From Hemibagrus wyckioides (lineage: Eukaryota > Chordata > Actinopteri > Siluriformes > Bagridae): 64,000 nt of DNA. Below, piece after piece: positions 53,480-64,000 of the stretch. Numbering within the stretch: the stretch's first letter is position 1; each line of letters begins with the position of its first letter. The position numbers and the translations under genes are program-made. The notes below the pieces were generated by a model. It made no database searches, had not been told where the DNA came from, and worked only from the letters and a program-made list of their open reading frames with translations. The stretch covers positions 26,235,401 to 26,299,400 of the forward strand of contig NC_080716.1 of the NCBI RefSeq assembly GCF_019097595.1, in the 5' to 3' direction.

Positions 53480-54240
53480 GCCAGTGATGGCACATGAAGA
53501 CTCCCATTACTCCTCTTTTCTGTACTCATAAGCAGAGAAAAAGGCAGTGTATGCACTTGCGTCGACAGTCTGCGCAAGTAAGCGTGTTATCTTTATGTTT
53601 CGGGTCGAAAAAAAAAAGGAAAGAAAAAGAAAAAGAAAAAGTGCTGCCAGAATGGCATGAATCCATTGTGCTGCGATGATCAAAATAAAAGAGATGCTAA
53701 GCAGCTGCAGGGCATTACAGCCTCAGACGAGAGCTAACCCCCCCCCCCCTTCTCAAATACCCCCCCCCCCATCCATCCCCTTCACCCGATTCTGTTTCTG
53801 CGCTCAAAGATGATGGGATGTGAAGAAAAGCAGAAAGGAAAAAGAGAACTACAAAAGACTGCACTTTAGGCCGAGAGCTTCCTAATCCAAATTAGGCAAA
53901 AGAAAAGAAGCACAGTCATAGGCAAAAAATCCTGATTAAAAACAGGGAGGCTATTAAAAGTTGAAACATCTCGGCAATTCCGACGTGTATCCGAGTCCAA
54001 ATCTTAATGTGGAACACACAAGTTCATTGAAAAGCTTTTACTTGGGAGGTAGATCTGCTGGAAAGGACATGCACAATTTGTCAGAAAGGCATCATGGAGC
54101 AAGCAGGAACGTCATGGTTCACATTTTCGACGTCTAAGTAAGCGGAACCGAACGCAGATCTCCATCTTTTATTTCAGGACGTACATTAAACTCTGAGCAT
54201 TTGCACTGCCATGCCCTTGATTGTTCTTAGTAACCTCATG
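53480..54240. promoter_or_regulatory. Candidate conserved non-coding element
   Basis: Unique block between CA repeats and the inverted array, with GGCATTACAGCCTCAGACGA, CTAATCCAAATTAGGC (palindromic homeobox-like), CCTGATTAAAAACAGG and GGCTATTAAAAG. C-runs at 53730-53770 interrupt it. Confidence 0.3.
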
Positions 54241-54279
54241 AACATGCATTAAGATTTATAACCGCAATCCAAGGACGTC

Positions 54280-55045
54280 TGGTAAACAATTGTTGAACAA
54301 AATACAGCATAAGCACTTATATTATATCATATACTGATATGTTTAGAATTTATAAAAGACTGTAGTTCATATGACCTACCTAAGAGACCTCCTTTATAAA
54401 GCCTCCTTTTGAACAGGAGTAGGCTGTCATAAACACTGCTTTCATCACTTTTTATCAGCTAAACATAGCTTGATAAGATTAATGTTCGATTCAGGTGGAA
54501 GATTTTTAAACTTTAAAAAAGCTTATAACCTCTACATGAGCACTTCATTACAACTGATATGTTTGCAATAGAAATATACTGGATATTGTATAGAAGATTT
54601 ATAAAGGCTTCATTCGGCAGTCACTGTCGATCATGAACACTGCATTCATTAGGTCTAATGTCAAGATGACATAACAGCTACAGAAACATTTGTGAAGGCG
54701 TCGATTATGAATAAAAAATTAAACTTAAAATCTATTTTGATATCTTGTTTATTTAAAGCTATGAAGGTTATGAAGGTTTCAGAAGATTCATATTTGATCC
54801 ATAAGCATTGATTGAATCATTTTTGCTAGGTCATGTTGTCATAACTTAAAAACTGGAGAGTGTAACTCGACATAAGCACATCACATCAACTGACATAGTT
54901 TGGCAAAAGGTTTCTTTCTACAGGCATCGGCTGTCTTGAACACTGTGTTCATTCATTCATTACATTACTGACATAACAGCTACAGAAACCTTTGTGAATG
55001 GTTATAATGGTGATTTATAACCAAAGTAAACTTGTTCTAATTTAA
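54280..55045. repeat. Tandem array, left arm of an inverted structure
   Basis: Diverged units start at ACATAAGCACTT (54308), ACATGAGCACTT (54535) and ACATAAGCACAT (54871), each followed by TTTATAAAGGCTTC-like and CTGTCATAAACACTG-like wording and ACATAACAGCTACAGAAAC. Spacing is about 225 and 335 bp. An isolated unit sits at 52130-52330. Confidence 0.65.
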
Positions 55046-55559
55046 GAAATCATTACTGTCATTACTGTATAACTGTCATTACTGTGTTATACTGTGTTAT
55101 AACATTGCTATAAGTGTGTTACAGTGCAGTTAGGAATGTGTTATAGATAGATAGATCTTGCTCACATTATTCCTTTAAAGTCTGAGTGAAAAGTCTGTGT
55201 GTGGCCTGAAGCTGCACCTCTGTATGTGTAACAGTGCAGTTGGGTGGAAGTGTGAGAAGACCACGAGCCTGCGGGAATCAGGACACAGCTGTGGAGCTTT
55301 CAGCACATGGTACAAACAGCTGCCCCTCTGAACAAAACAACACACTCACACAACGGCAAGGTGGAAAACACTTAACCTAGCATCTATTAAATAATAATCG
55401 TGTAATACCGTTTAACCAGAAATGAACAATTCTAAAGATTTTGAGAAGAAATGGTTAAATCTAGAACCCTAGAACGATTCCTGGATTTAGGAAGCACAGA
55501 ACTCCTATCCAACCAAAGAAAGCCCAATTAGAGCCATTTCCCCAAGAATATATGGATGA

Positions 55560-56520
55560 CTGGATAACATTCTCCTTTTACTTGAACTCAGGGTCATAAA
55601 ACTGACATAACCATGTTATAAACATCAAAATGCCATACAGTGACATGACAGTTTATAATCAGGTATATGAGTGTCATTATGGCACTATAAATCATGCAAA
55701 TGTGTTCAGTTTAGCTTAATTATGTTATAAATGTGCCATAGAATGTTGTTATGACAGCTTATAACCAGCAAAGTGTCATGATGCCATGGCACTAGTTCTT
55801 GCTGAATGTGTTCAGTTTAGCTTTGGTATAAACATGTCATAAACAAGTAAATATCTCCATTTTTTTGAGACCAGTGTAAAAAGACTGACATAACCATGTT
55901 ATAAATATCAAGGTGTCATACAATGTCATGACAGTTTATAACCAGTGGCATGATGACATGGCACTAATTCTTGCTAAATGCGTTCAGTTTAGTTTAACAT
56001 GTAAGAAACAAATACATTTCTCTATTTACTTGAACCCAGTGTCATAAGTCTGACTTAACCATGTTGTAAATGTTAAGACATCATACAGTGTCATGACAGT
56101 GTTATAGCCAGGGATATGAGTGTCACTATGGCATTACATCTACTCTTGCTAAATGTGTTCTGTTAAAATTTGTCATGTTATTACTTTATTAAGTGTCATG
56201 GATTGTTGTGGTTATGCGAGTTTATGTCTAGTGACATAACAGCATCATTAAGTCATTATGTTAGTGCGTAAAGTCAAAAGCATAAAGTATCATGCCAGTT
56301 TATGTCCGGGTATATGACTGTCATGATGACCTGTCATTTTAATACCTGCTAGCATAAGCATGTTATTAGCATTTGGAAATTGCTGTCATGACATGCTAAT
56401 TCTGTGCTCGGTTTATAGCCTAAGTATGACAGATTGTGTCCATAAGATTGTCATGACACTAATTCTTGCAGAAAGTATTTCCAACCTATTCTCAACTTAA
56501 AAATATTTTCATGCCATGTC
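55560..56520. repeat. Central degenerate tandem array (GTCATGACAGTTTATAACC)
   Basis: Phrases such as ACATAACCATGTTATAAA (55606, 55889, and diverged at 56054), GTCATGACAGTTTATAACCA and AAATGTGTTCAGTTTAG recur in the same order. Spacing is irregular (about 283 and 165 bp), so this is an old array or a repeated element. No open frame or gene. Confidence 0.65.
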
Positions 56521-56549
56521 AACATGACCTAAATATTGATTATGCCTCC

Positions 56550-57135
56550 GCATATGAATCAATTGATAATTTTCGTAGCCTTCACAAAGCAGTGCTTATG
56601 ACTGCTAACTCCTGCCACAGGAAAAATATTTAAACGCTTGTCAAGCTACAATATGTCAGCTGTCTTAAAATGCTTATGTAGGCATTATGAACCCTAATCT
56701 TTTCTAATGGTTTTCATGTTGGATGAAGTGATTGCTGATGAATGAAAACTGTACGAAGCCTTCATAAAGGCTTATGAAGCTGTTATGTAAACCTGCCCTT
56801 AAAACTGATGAAAGCAGTTCCTATAATAGCCAACTCCGTTTAAAGGAAAAGTATAGACTTTTTTGTCAAAGTACCAATGTGTGCATTGTCTTAAAGTGCT
56901 TATGTAGGCCTTATGAACTCTAACCTTTTTTTTTTCAAGTTTAATATTTTTCTTGTTGGATGAAGTGATTGCTGACAAATTATTTCCCCTATGAAACCTT
57001 CATAAAGTTGTATGAAGCTATTTTGTCAGCCTGACCTTAAAACCCTTAAAACTCCTGTTATATATATATATAAATGTTTGTCAAGCTACACTGTCAGGCA
57101 TTATGAACTTTAACCTTTTTAAGCTTTTCCTGTTA
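56550..57135. repeat. Tandem array, right arm of an inverted structure
   Basis: Units with TGCTTATGTAGGC at 56671 and 56898 (227 bp apart) carry CCTTCATAAAGGCTTATGAAGC and GGATGAAGTGATTGCTGA. Reverse-complemented, they resemble the units at 54280-55045 (ACATAAGCACTTTAAGACA, then TTTCATCAG and ACATAACAGCTTC). So the two arms are inverted relative to each other. Confidence 0.65.
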
Positions 57136-57781
57136 TCAACATGACTAAACATGCCATTTTTTGCTACTACTAGTGTAATAGATGCATTATAAAGGGCTTG
57201 TTATGACCTGTGTCATTACATGTATGATAACTGAAGAAACATTACCGACTCGATAAAGATAATGCTTAGAAAAAAACTGATGCAAATTACAAAGAAACTA
57301 AGCAGAGGCATGGAAGTGCCATGTTCTTTTCAGAATAGTGAGACTTAAATTGTTTTTATTTTTTTATAAAGGAGGAAAAATCCAGGAAAACCTCTCCCTA
57401 TTAGTTGTTCTGTTCAGAACCTAAAATGAAAGGTTTTCTCTTTTATTAAGGGTTGAAATGGTCCAATAAACCTTTTGACTAACCTTGATGAACCTTATAC
57501 AGTGTACCATGTTGCTTAGCAACATAAAAATAACAGAAACTTTACACGTTTCGATTCCTTCTTACATAATTGTTGCGTTTGTGTTTCTCTCTTTACCCTC
57601 CATTTATAGAAAGGGTTCCAAGCTAAGAACCCTTAATTTTCCACCAATCTCATAAAGACCCCCCAAAAAACATATGGCTACATCTACAGGGCTTTATTTT
57701 ATTGTTTAATTAAAATATTTATTTCTGCATGAAATCATGCCATTTTTTTTGTTTTTGTTTTATTTGTTTATACTGGTCACC

Positions 57782-57857
57782 ATGGTTATGCTCATGGTTA
57801 CGCTCATGGTTATGCTCATGGTTATGCTCATGGTTATGCTCATGGTTATGCTCATGG
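57782..57857. repeat. 12-bp minisatellite
   Basis: About six copies of GGTTATGCTCAT, one with a TAC variant, starting with CACCATGGTTATG. Confidence 0.92.
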
Positions 57858-59099
57858 ACATTTTATCTATCAAATCTGTAAGAAGATGACTAATCAGAAA
57901 TCTGGATCAAAATCAGGAACAAAACAGCTTTAGTTGGCGACAATTTCTGTTTTCTGCTTTTGCTCTATAACACATTTATGACACGTTTATGATGCAGGTT
58001 TTTATTCAAACCTGAACTGAGTGAGAAAAAAGGTTTTTGCTTCAATAACACACTGAATAACAGGATGGTGATGGAGTTTCAGCTTCTTTAACATTCCTCC
58101 ACACTCTGGCTGACTCAAGCATTGGAGCAAACAAAGAAGCCACACCTCCTCCTGTCCTCACTACATCTCTGCTGTGTGTGTGTGTGTGTGTGTGCGCGCA
58201 TGTTTTGATCAGTGAGCAAACCCCTCGGGCAGAACGCGTCAAGGTTTGCCTGCACTCACACACCAATCCCAGCTCTCAGAGCCCAAGGGAGTGCCATGAG
58301 TGCTGGAGGCAAGGGCAAGTCCAAACAACACACACACACACACACACACACACTCTTATACAAAATGGCTGCCATTGTCTTATCCTGCTACATGAGCAGA
58401 TAGGAAGGCAAGATTAAAATGTGGAGATTAGTCAGTATGGCAGGATTTCGGTGCTTGAGTCTGTGATTAAAGGTTACATTACTAAAATCATGCGCTCGAT
58501 TCTGATTGGCCGGAATCCGAATATGTGCTAATACATTATTGTTACTTAGATGTGGTGTTGTTGCAGATAAACAGAAGAGTACAATAGTTGATATGGTTGT
58601 GTTTTGGAAAATACGGAGATGTTTTTGGAAGGAGTCACCAGTCCCAGAGCTGAAAAGTATAATGTGTCATCCTTTAATTAGCAAATGATTGTAACTCTTG
58701 GCAAACTGCTATGTCAGAAAAGGAAGAACCCACTTCCACATGCGCTGTAATAAGAAAATAATGAACACTGGCATAGTAAGAATAAGTCTATTTAGGGTTG
58801 GGATGCATTACACCACCCTGCTATTGATTATTTTGCTGTAACGCCACACCCTTCAGTGATTTATTCCAAGCCTGTGACGCATTACAGCTGAGGAAATGGA
58901 TGGACAAGTGACAGCATGTGGTAGAAATGATTTGTGTCGAAATTTTATTTCAGGAGGCTTCACACTACAACTACACACTGGAAATACACAACATCCAGAT
59001 TTTCATATCTCTCAGAATCTCATCAGGTTATGAAATATTTGAAATCGATGCATGAAATATAATGCTTTTGGTATGTTTCATTTCCACCCTTGAATGAAC
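57858..59099. other. Intergenic, simple repeats only
   Basis: Unique sequence with TG (58172) and CA (58328) tracts. Short frames across these tracts are artefacts. Confidence 0.55.
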
Positions 59100-59163
59100 C
59101 CGCTGCATTTAGCATTGTTCCATGGTGTAGATCTGCCTAAGGGCATGCTGTAGACTCCTGGAC

Positions 59164-59202
<39 letters not shown>

Positions 59203-59559
59203 GAGGCAGAATCTGCGAGCTTGATCCTCGCCCCGGTCCTGAGGAGTGGGCTGGCTTTTTGCTCGGCTAAATGGAAAGGGCCAGAGGGCCTTTTCATTTT
59301 CAGGGCCCCGTCGTTTACTTGGTGCTGTCGGAGCCCTCGTGTTCTCAGAGTTCATGTTTCAGCCCCGGGCGAGCTGTGCTGCGTTATTTTGTTTTATCTC
59401 ATGGCTTAGTCGAGTCGGCCGGCGGACTCCCGGGGGACGCTTGCATAGCAACCGGCGAGATCAACAGAATAAGTTTGTTTGAGTTGGCCGTGCCTGTATG
59501 TCGATGTCGTCAACTGCTCTGTCTCACAGCCGTAGGTTTCCCTTCCTTCCCCTCCCTCC

Positions 59560-59592
<33 letters not shown>

Positions 59593-59760
59593 CCCTTCTC
59601 TATTTCTCGCTCTCTCCTTGCCCAGGGGAATGAGAGACCTCTAATTGGAGCCTGTTCTAATTGGAGTCTAATACTGGAGTGAGACAGAGTCAAGCCCCGA
59701 GGCGAGAGATTGAGTAGAAGCAAACTTAAGTATTGCAAAAAAGTTGGCATGTAAGAGGGA
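59100..59760. promoter_or_regulatory. Candidate conserved non-coding element
   Basis: The most GC-rich unique block of the right half, with CpGs (CCCCGGGCGAGC, GAGTCGGCCGGCGGAC), CTCGGCTAAATGGAAAGGG and a doublet of CTAATTGGAG (59640 and 59657). CT microsatellites punctuate it. Open frames on all strands are short and unrelated to known proteins. Confidence 0.4.
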
Positions 59761-59765
59761 GCTTA

Positions 59766-59766
<1 letters not shown>

Positions 59767-59812
<46 letters not shown>
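59767..59812. repeat. (CT)n microsatellites near 59 kb
   Basis: About 22 CT dimers. Similar tracts at 59165-59197 and 59565-59592 punctuate the GC-rich block at 59.1-59.8 kb. Confidence 0.95.
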
Positions 59813-59816
<4 letters not shown>

Positions 59817-61039
59817 ATTTAGACACATATGCAGTAAATGAATAGCGTCATTCTAAGCTACACGAAGTTTTCCAATAACAATAAATATCATTTTTGCTCA
59901 AAATGTAGAGTTCTGTTCATCCAAACTGTGTTATTAGGTTATTAGTTTATGAACTGTAAATACTGAAGTTTTAGAACTTTGCTCAAATGTTCTTTAGGTA
60001 GGAGAATATAATTTTTGTAAAGTAGTAACATCCAAATCAAGCATTAAACTGAAACAATGAAAAAAAGTGAACGTTTTTTTTAAACCCGGACTCTCCAATG
60101 TAGTGATGTTCATACTCAGGGAAATGTCAACAGCTTCCAACGTCTCATGTTGGTATTTTACGTGTCTTTAAGAAATTATCAGGGTTTTAATAGTGCACGA
60201 AGTCTCCCACAACACACTACTCACATTAAACATATACAGAATTTGCCACCTGAGATGCAGCTAATGTCATATAGCTAGTTTTTCTAGCTAGTAAGCGCTT
60301 ATAAGAGCAATGTTCCCTCACATTTGTAGAAATCTTCACTTAAAATAAGTTTCCATCTTAGCAGCTATTTTTGGATTTAGTTTTAGTCTTAGTCAACAAA
60401 TATATACTTGTTCATCAAAGTTTTATGCTAGTTCTAACAAGCTAGTCTCATCTCAGGGAGTTTTTCCTCAACATCGTAGCATCTGGCTTGCTCATTAGGG
60501 ATCAATTTTAATTAAACATGATCATTTATATCCAGATTTCTGTAAAGCTGCTTTGTGACAAGGTCCATTGTTGAAAGAGTGAAACAAATAAAATTGAATG
60601 GTGTTGTGTTTTCTAAAGGGATTAAATATTTCATCACAGTGTCCCATTCATGTAGGAAGAGATGTTTCTCCAACTTCGAAGCGTTCACATACATTAACAC
60701 AGGAGAGAAAAAGGAAAAGGTCCAGAATCTATCAAGCAGCAACATGTGATCATCAGTGCTTCAGAATTTCATCCAGTGACATTTTCTTTTGTTTACTGAG
60801 GAAAATGAACATCTGCTCTCTATACATGTACATAGGAAGGTTAATAAGTTAATATTTTTTGTAACAGAAAACTAACCCTAACTCAGGACAAAGCAGTTAC
60901 TGAAGGTGAATAAATAAATAAACAGAGCAAAAATAAAAGCACCCTCTATGATGTAACCATAACAACAGTTGTACACTGACATGCCGGTGAATGGGCTAAT
61001 CACACACTTTGAATAACTTGCTAAAGAAGTAATCTTTCT
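59813..61039. other. Intergenic, nothing recognised
   Basis: AT-rich sequence. The phrase GTAAAGCTGCTTTGTGACAA near 60541-60560 is common in fish repeats and may be a short element 3' end. Confidence 0.45.
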
Positions 61040-61760
61040 AAAAGAGTGTATACCTGCCTCGTAACATTCCCGGGATAGATGCCGGGCTCCTGTGTGACCC
61101 TGATCAGGATAAAGTGGTTTATGAGATCAGGTTGGTGCAAGAGCTTCATGGCCTCTCAGCAGCAATTCAGATCAGTTCTCCGGAGAAAAAAAAAAAACCC
61201 AGAAAGTAGACCAACAGTCCTCAGGCGTGTTCACAGATCTTCACATTTCACCAACTCCATTCCTTAGATTGCTATAAAGCAAGTAAAGTTTATGAGTGGT
61301 TAATATCACACTGAGTACCACAGCAACCCCTCTTTCAGTGCTGCATTGCTAAACTTCTCTTAATCTCTCGCCTCGGGCACTAGGCATCGCCCCAAGTACA
61401 CAGAAACCGCAACCTGCAAAACATTAACAGGCCGAGAGGCAAGTCAGAAACAGATGGGTTCCAAAATGTGATATGTTTCTTTTTGCATCGCAAAGCGAGG
61501 GACAAAAAAACAAGAGAACGAGAGAGAAAGAGAAATAAAATCGAATGGCAAACAGATGGTAATGTTCGAACGGCTGTGAAACAAACAAAGGCATGGGAAC
61601 GCGGCAGCACCGGCTCGCCTCAGGCCTCAGCGCCGATGACTGTTATCGGCCCTGCAGCCAAGGTCGTAAAAACTGAGGGGGTAGTGCATCTCTCTGCACT
61701 TTAATGAAGAGAAGAGCCGGGTTCTGAGATTGCTTTCTCTCCAGGGGTGATGGGGAAGGC
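61040..61760. promoter_or_regulatory. Candidate conserved non-coding element
   Basis: Unique block with ATTCCCGGGATAGATGCCGGG, CAGGATAAAGTGGTTTATGAG, GCCGATGACTGTTATCGGC (a perfect short hairpin), and GCACTTTAATGAAGAG. No splice-supported frame. Confidence 0.35.
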
Positions 61761-62954
61761 GTGCGTACCTGTTTCATTTATCTTTATCTGCTTATTTCAT
61801 CCGCTCAATGAGCTCTCCATCTGTCTTCATCTACCACTTCCAACCATCCACAGTCTCTGTTTTTAAAACCCAGCCTTTTATACTAGTTTTTTTTTTTTTT
61901 TCCTCTTTTTTATTGAATCTGATTGAATAAAGGTTTAAACAAGGTGCAGGCGTGTAGCTGTTCTGTCCTGCGCTTCATGACAGGATGGATGATGGATCGT
62001 TTTAGATATTAGAAATCTGATAGAAACCAGTAGCATATAAACAGTGTTGCTCAACAAGTCTCATCGTACAGAGTCGGCTAAGGAGATAGAAGCATAGATA
62101 CTGACTAAAGATTACACACACACACACACACACTATAGTTAAGAGCAGAAACAGTCTCTCATACAATAAACAACAAGACCACCCAGAGACCTGAATACTG
62201 CATTCCAGACTTTAACTAAGAATGCAAACATAGATAAACATTTCCAATGTGTACACACACACACACACACACACTGCTTAGGACACAGGCCTGCAGGACA
62301 TGATGCTTACTGCCATTAAGTCATTATGAATTCAGTCTTTTCCTTTAAAGCATCAGAAATTGTGTGGCTGTCTGGGAAACCCATCATTGAATTTTGAAAA
62401 TAATCCTGATTATTTATTTATTTTTTGGTCTATAATATACTTCAAGACCTCTACTTTAAGAACACAAACTATATGGATTTTTCTTTTTTTTTTTTAAATT
62501 TAGGTTAATATCTAACTTTGGCATCTCAGAAATAATAACAGAGGGCAGCAGGTCTTGTGATATTTCCTGGTTTTCTCTCACATCTCTTAAAGCTTGACCT
62601 CTGACTCATGTCTAATATCACAACCAAATGAAGACCAAAATATACTGCAGATTGTACTCTACAAAATCTGATCATGTCTTAATAAATGTGAATAAAACAG
62701 TCTATGTATGACTGATTATAAAAAGGAAAGTCTATTTGTCAGTATTTGTCTCCATGTGCTGTTCTGATATGTTCAGTTTTTTTGGATTCGGTCTTGTCTC
62801 TCCATGCCCTTCACTGTCCCTGTCATTGGTTGATTCCTCTACTGTGTTCACCTGTTCTGTGTTTTAAACCTTGGTTAGTTTGCTTATTTATTCCAGGTCG
62901 CAATATGATTGATGCTGTATGATTATCGCCTTAAATAAACATGATGTTGTATGA
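61761..62954. other. Intergenic, nothing recognised
   Basis: AT-rich; T-runs at 61887 and 62485 and CA tracts at 62113 and 62258. No gene or element ends. Confidence 0.55.
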
Positions 62955-63112
62955 TATTGGTAGTGAAGGTGTTGGACTACTGATCAGAAGGTTGTGAGTT
63001 CGCATATCCCAGGTCCACCAAGATAAAGCTGCTGGGCCCTTGAGCAAGGCCCTTAACCTCTCAATTGCTCAGAGATTGTCGATTAAGATAAGGGTGTCTA
63101 CTGAAATGTAAA
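62955..63112 (+). mobile_element. tRNA-derived SINE
   Basis: It begins GGTAGTGAAGGTGTTGGACT (A-box region), followed by TTGTGAGTTCGCATATCCCA (degenerate B box). The body is GGGCCCTTGAGCAAGGCCCT, and the tail AGATAAGGGTGTCTACTGAA then ATGTAAATG. Opposite orientation to the copies at the left end of the window. Confidence 0.7.
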
Positions 63113-63419
63113 TGTTATTATGTAGATGTTTATCTATTTAAAGGTGTAGCTTGTAATAGGTAGAAATATAAAGGCAATACTCATGCAATATAAGGAATAG
63201 TTACCTAAAATGTTATAGGAAAAATAAGATGTTATGAATCTTGCTAAATTTTTTTTTTACTTCAGACTTTTCTTTACATTTTTTCTGGCCTTGAAATTAG
63301 CTCTGCCTGAGCCAAAACCTTGCTTTGCTTTAAAAGTAAAACTCAAGAGGAAGTCCCAAATGACAGATGTTTTTGAAGGTTTCTATTGTTACCCTGATTG
63401 TGTTGCAAATATCTTACAT

Positions 63420-63896
63420 TATAGATCAGGCATAACATTATGACCACTAAGAGGTGCCGTGAATAAGACTGATGATCTCCTCATCATGGCACCTGTTAGT
63501 GGGTGGGATATATTAGGCAGCAAGTGAACATTTTGTCCTCAAAGTTGATGTTAGAAGCAGGAAAAATGGACAAGCGTAAGGATTTGAGCAAATTTGATGA
63601 AGGACCAAATTGTGATGGCTAGACCACTGGATCAGAGCATCTCCAAAACTGCAGTTCTTGTGGGGTGGTCATGGATGGCCAAGGCTCACTGATGTACGTG
63701 GGGAGCGAAGGCTGGCCCGTGTGATCCGATCCAACAGGTGAGCTACTGTTGCTCAAATTGCTGAAGAAGTTAATGCTGGTTCTAATAGAAAGGTGACAGA
63801 ATACACAGTGCATGATGGGTCAGGGCTGTTTTGGCAGCAAAAGGGGAACCAACACAATATTAGGCAGGTGGTCATAATGTTATGCCTGATCAGTGT
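63420..63896 (+). mobile_element. Internally deleted Tc1-like MITE, right end of window
   Basis: Terminal repeats ATCAGGCATAACATTATGAC and the inverse GTTATGCCTGATCAGTG bound about 475 bp. The interior begins with a relic [12 protein letters not shown] reading and passes QIAEEVNAGSNRKVTEYTVH. It then jumps at GCATGATGGGTCAGGG to the 3' tail, the same junction as in the copy at 38.1 kb. The catalytic domain is missing. Confidence 0.85.
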
Positions 63897-64000
63897 ATAT
63901 GAAAAAAGGAATTGGAACAGCCATTCCACTTATCCCTATACTGTGACATCCCAGGGTCTACCAAAAAGGACTTAAATCAACAGCACACTTTAAAAACGTA

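Overview
This is vertebrate nuclear DNA from a teleost fish. The AT-rich sequence is full of microsatellites, Tc1/mariner remnants, tRNA-derived SINEs and L2-like LINE tails, and the one cellular gene has ten coding exons with GT-AG introns. The species cannot be fixed from the sequence. The repeat mix would fit a catfish-like otophysan, which is only a guess.

The only protein-coding gene I can support is ss18 on the minus strand, with coding exons between 41979 and 26901. It encodes the SS18 (SYT) subunit of BAF/SWI-SNF chromatin remodelling complexes. Ten exons splice in phase into a 372-residue protein that runs from the SNH domain to the C-terminal ending GQYGNYQQ. A likely 3' UTR extends to an AATAAA signal at 25045-25040. 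The tyrosine-rich stretch that mammals encode at the end of exon 7 and in alternative exon 8 is not present in the expected intron.

Layout: 1-25 kb (downstream of ss18) is intergenic. It holds SINEs, a hAT MITE with an intact 8-bp target duplication inside a SINE, several Tc1 and L2 fragments, a decayed LINE ORF2 (17.3-19.25 kb), a nearly intact Tc1 transposon (14.65-15.9 kb), and repeat-poor blocks that look like conserved non-coding elements. 25-42 kb is ss18; its introns carry a second, nearly identical Tc1 copy (35.5-36.8 kb), an internally deleted Tc1 MITE (38.1-38.6 kb) and a palindromic Tc1 remnant (40.0-41.05 kb). 42-64 kb (upstream of ss18) is intergenic. It holds a truncated Tc1 copy, a degenerate AT-rich array with a 42-bp higher-order tandem (48-51.2 kb), nested DNA transposons (49.2-50.4 kb), a large inverted-array structure (54.3-57.1 kb), more enhancer-like blocks (59.1-59.8 and 61.0-61.8 kb) and another Tc1 MITE at the right end.

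There is no operon logic, CRISPR array, rRNA or confident tRNA gene. The most notable observations are the two Tc1 copies that share the same two premature stops, the shortened ss18 tyrosine-rich region beside a (CT)n tract at a splice acceptor, and the inverted tandem arrays near 54-57 kb.
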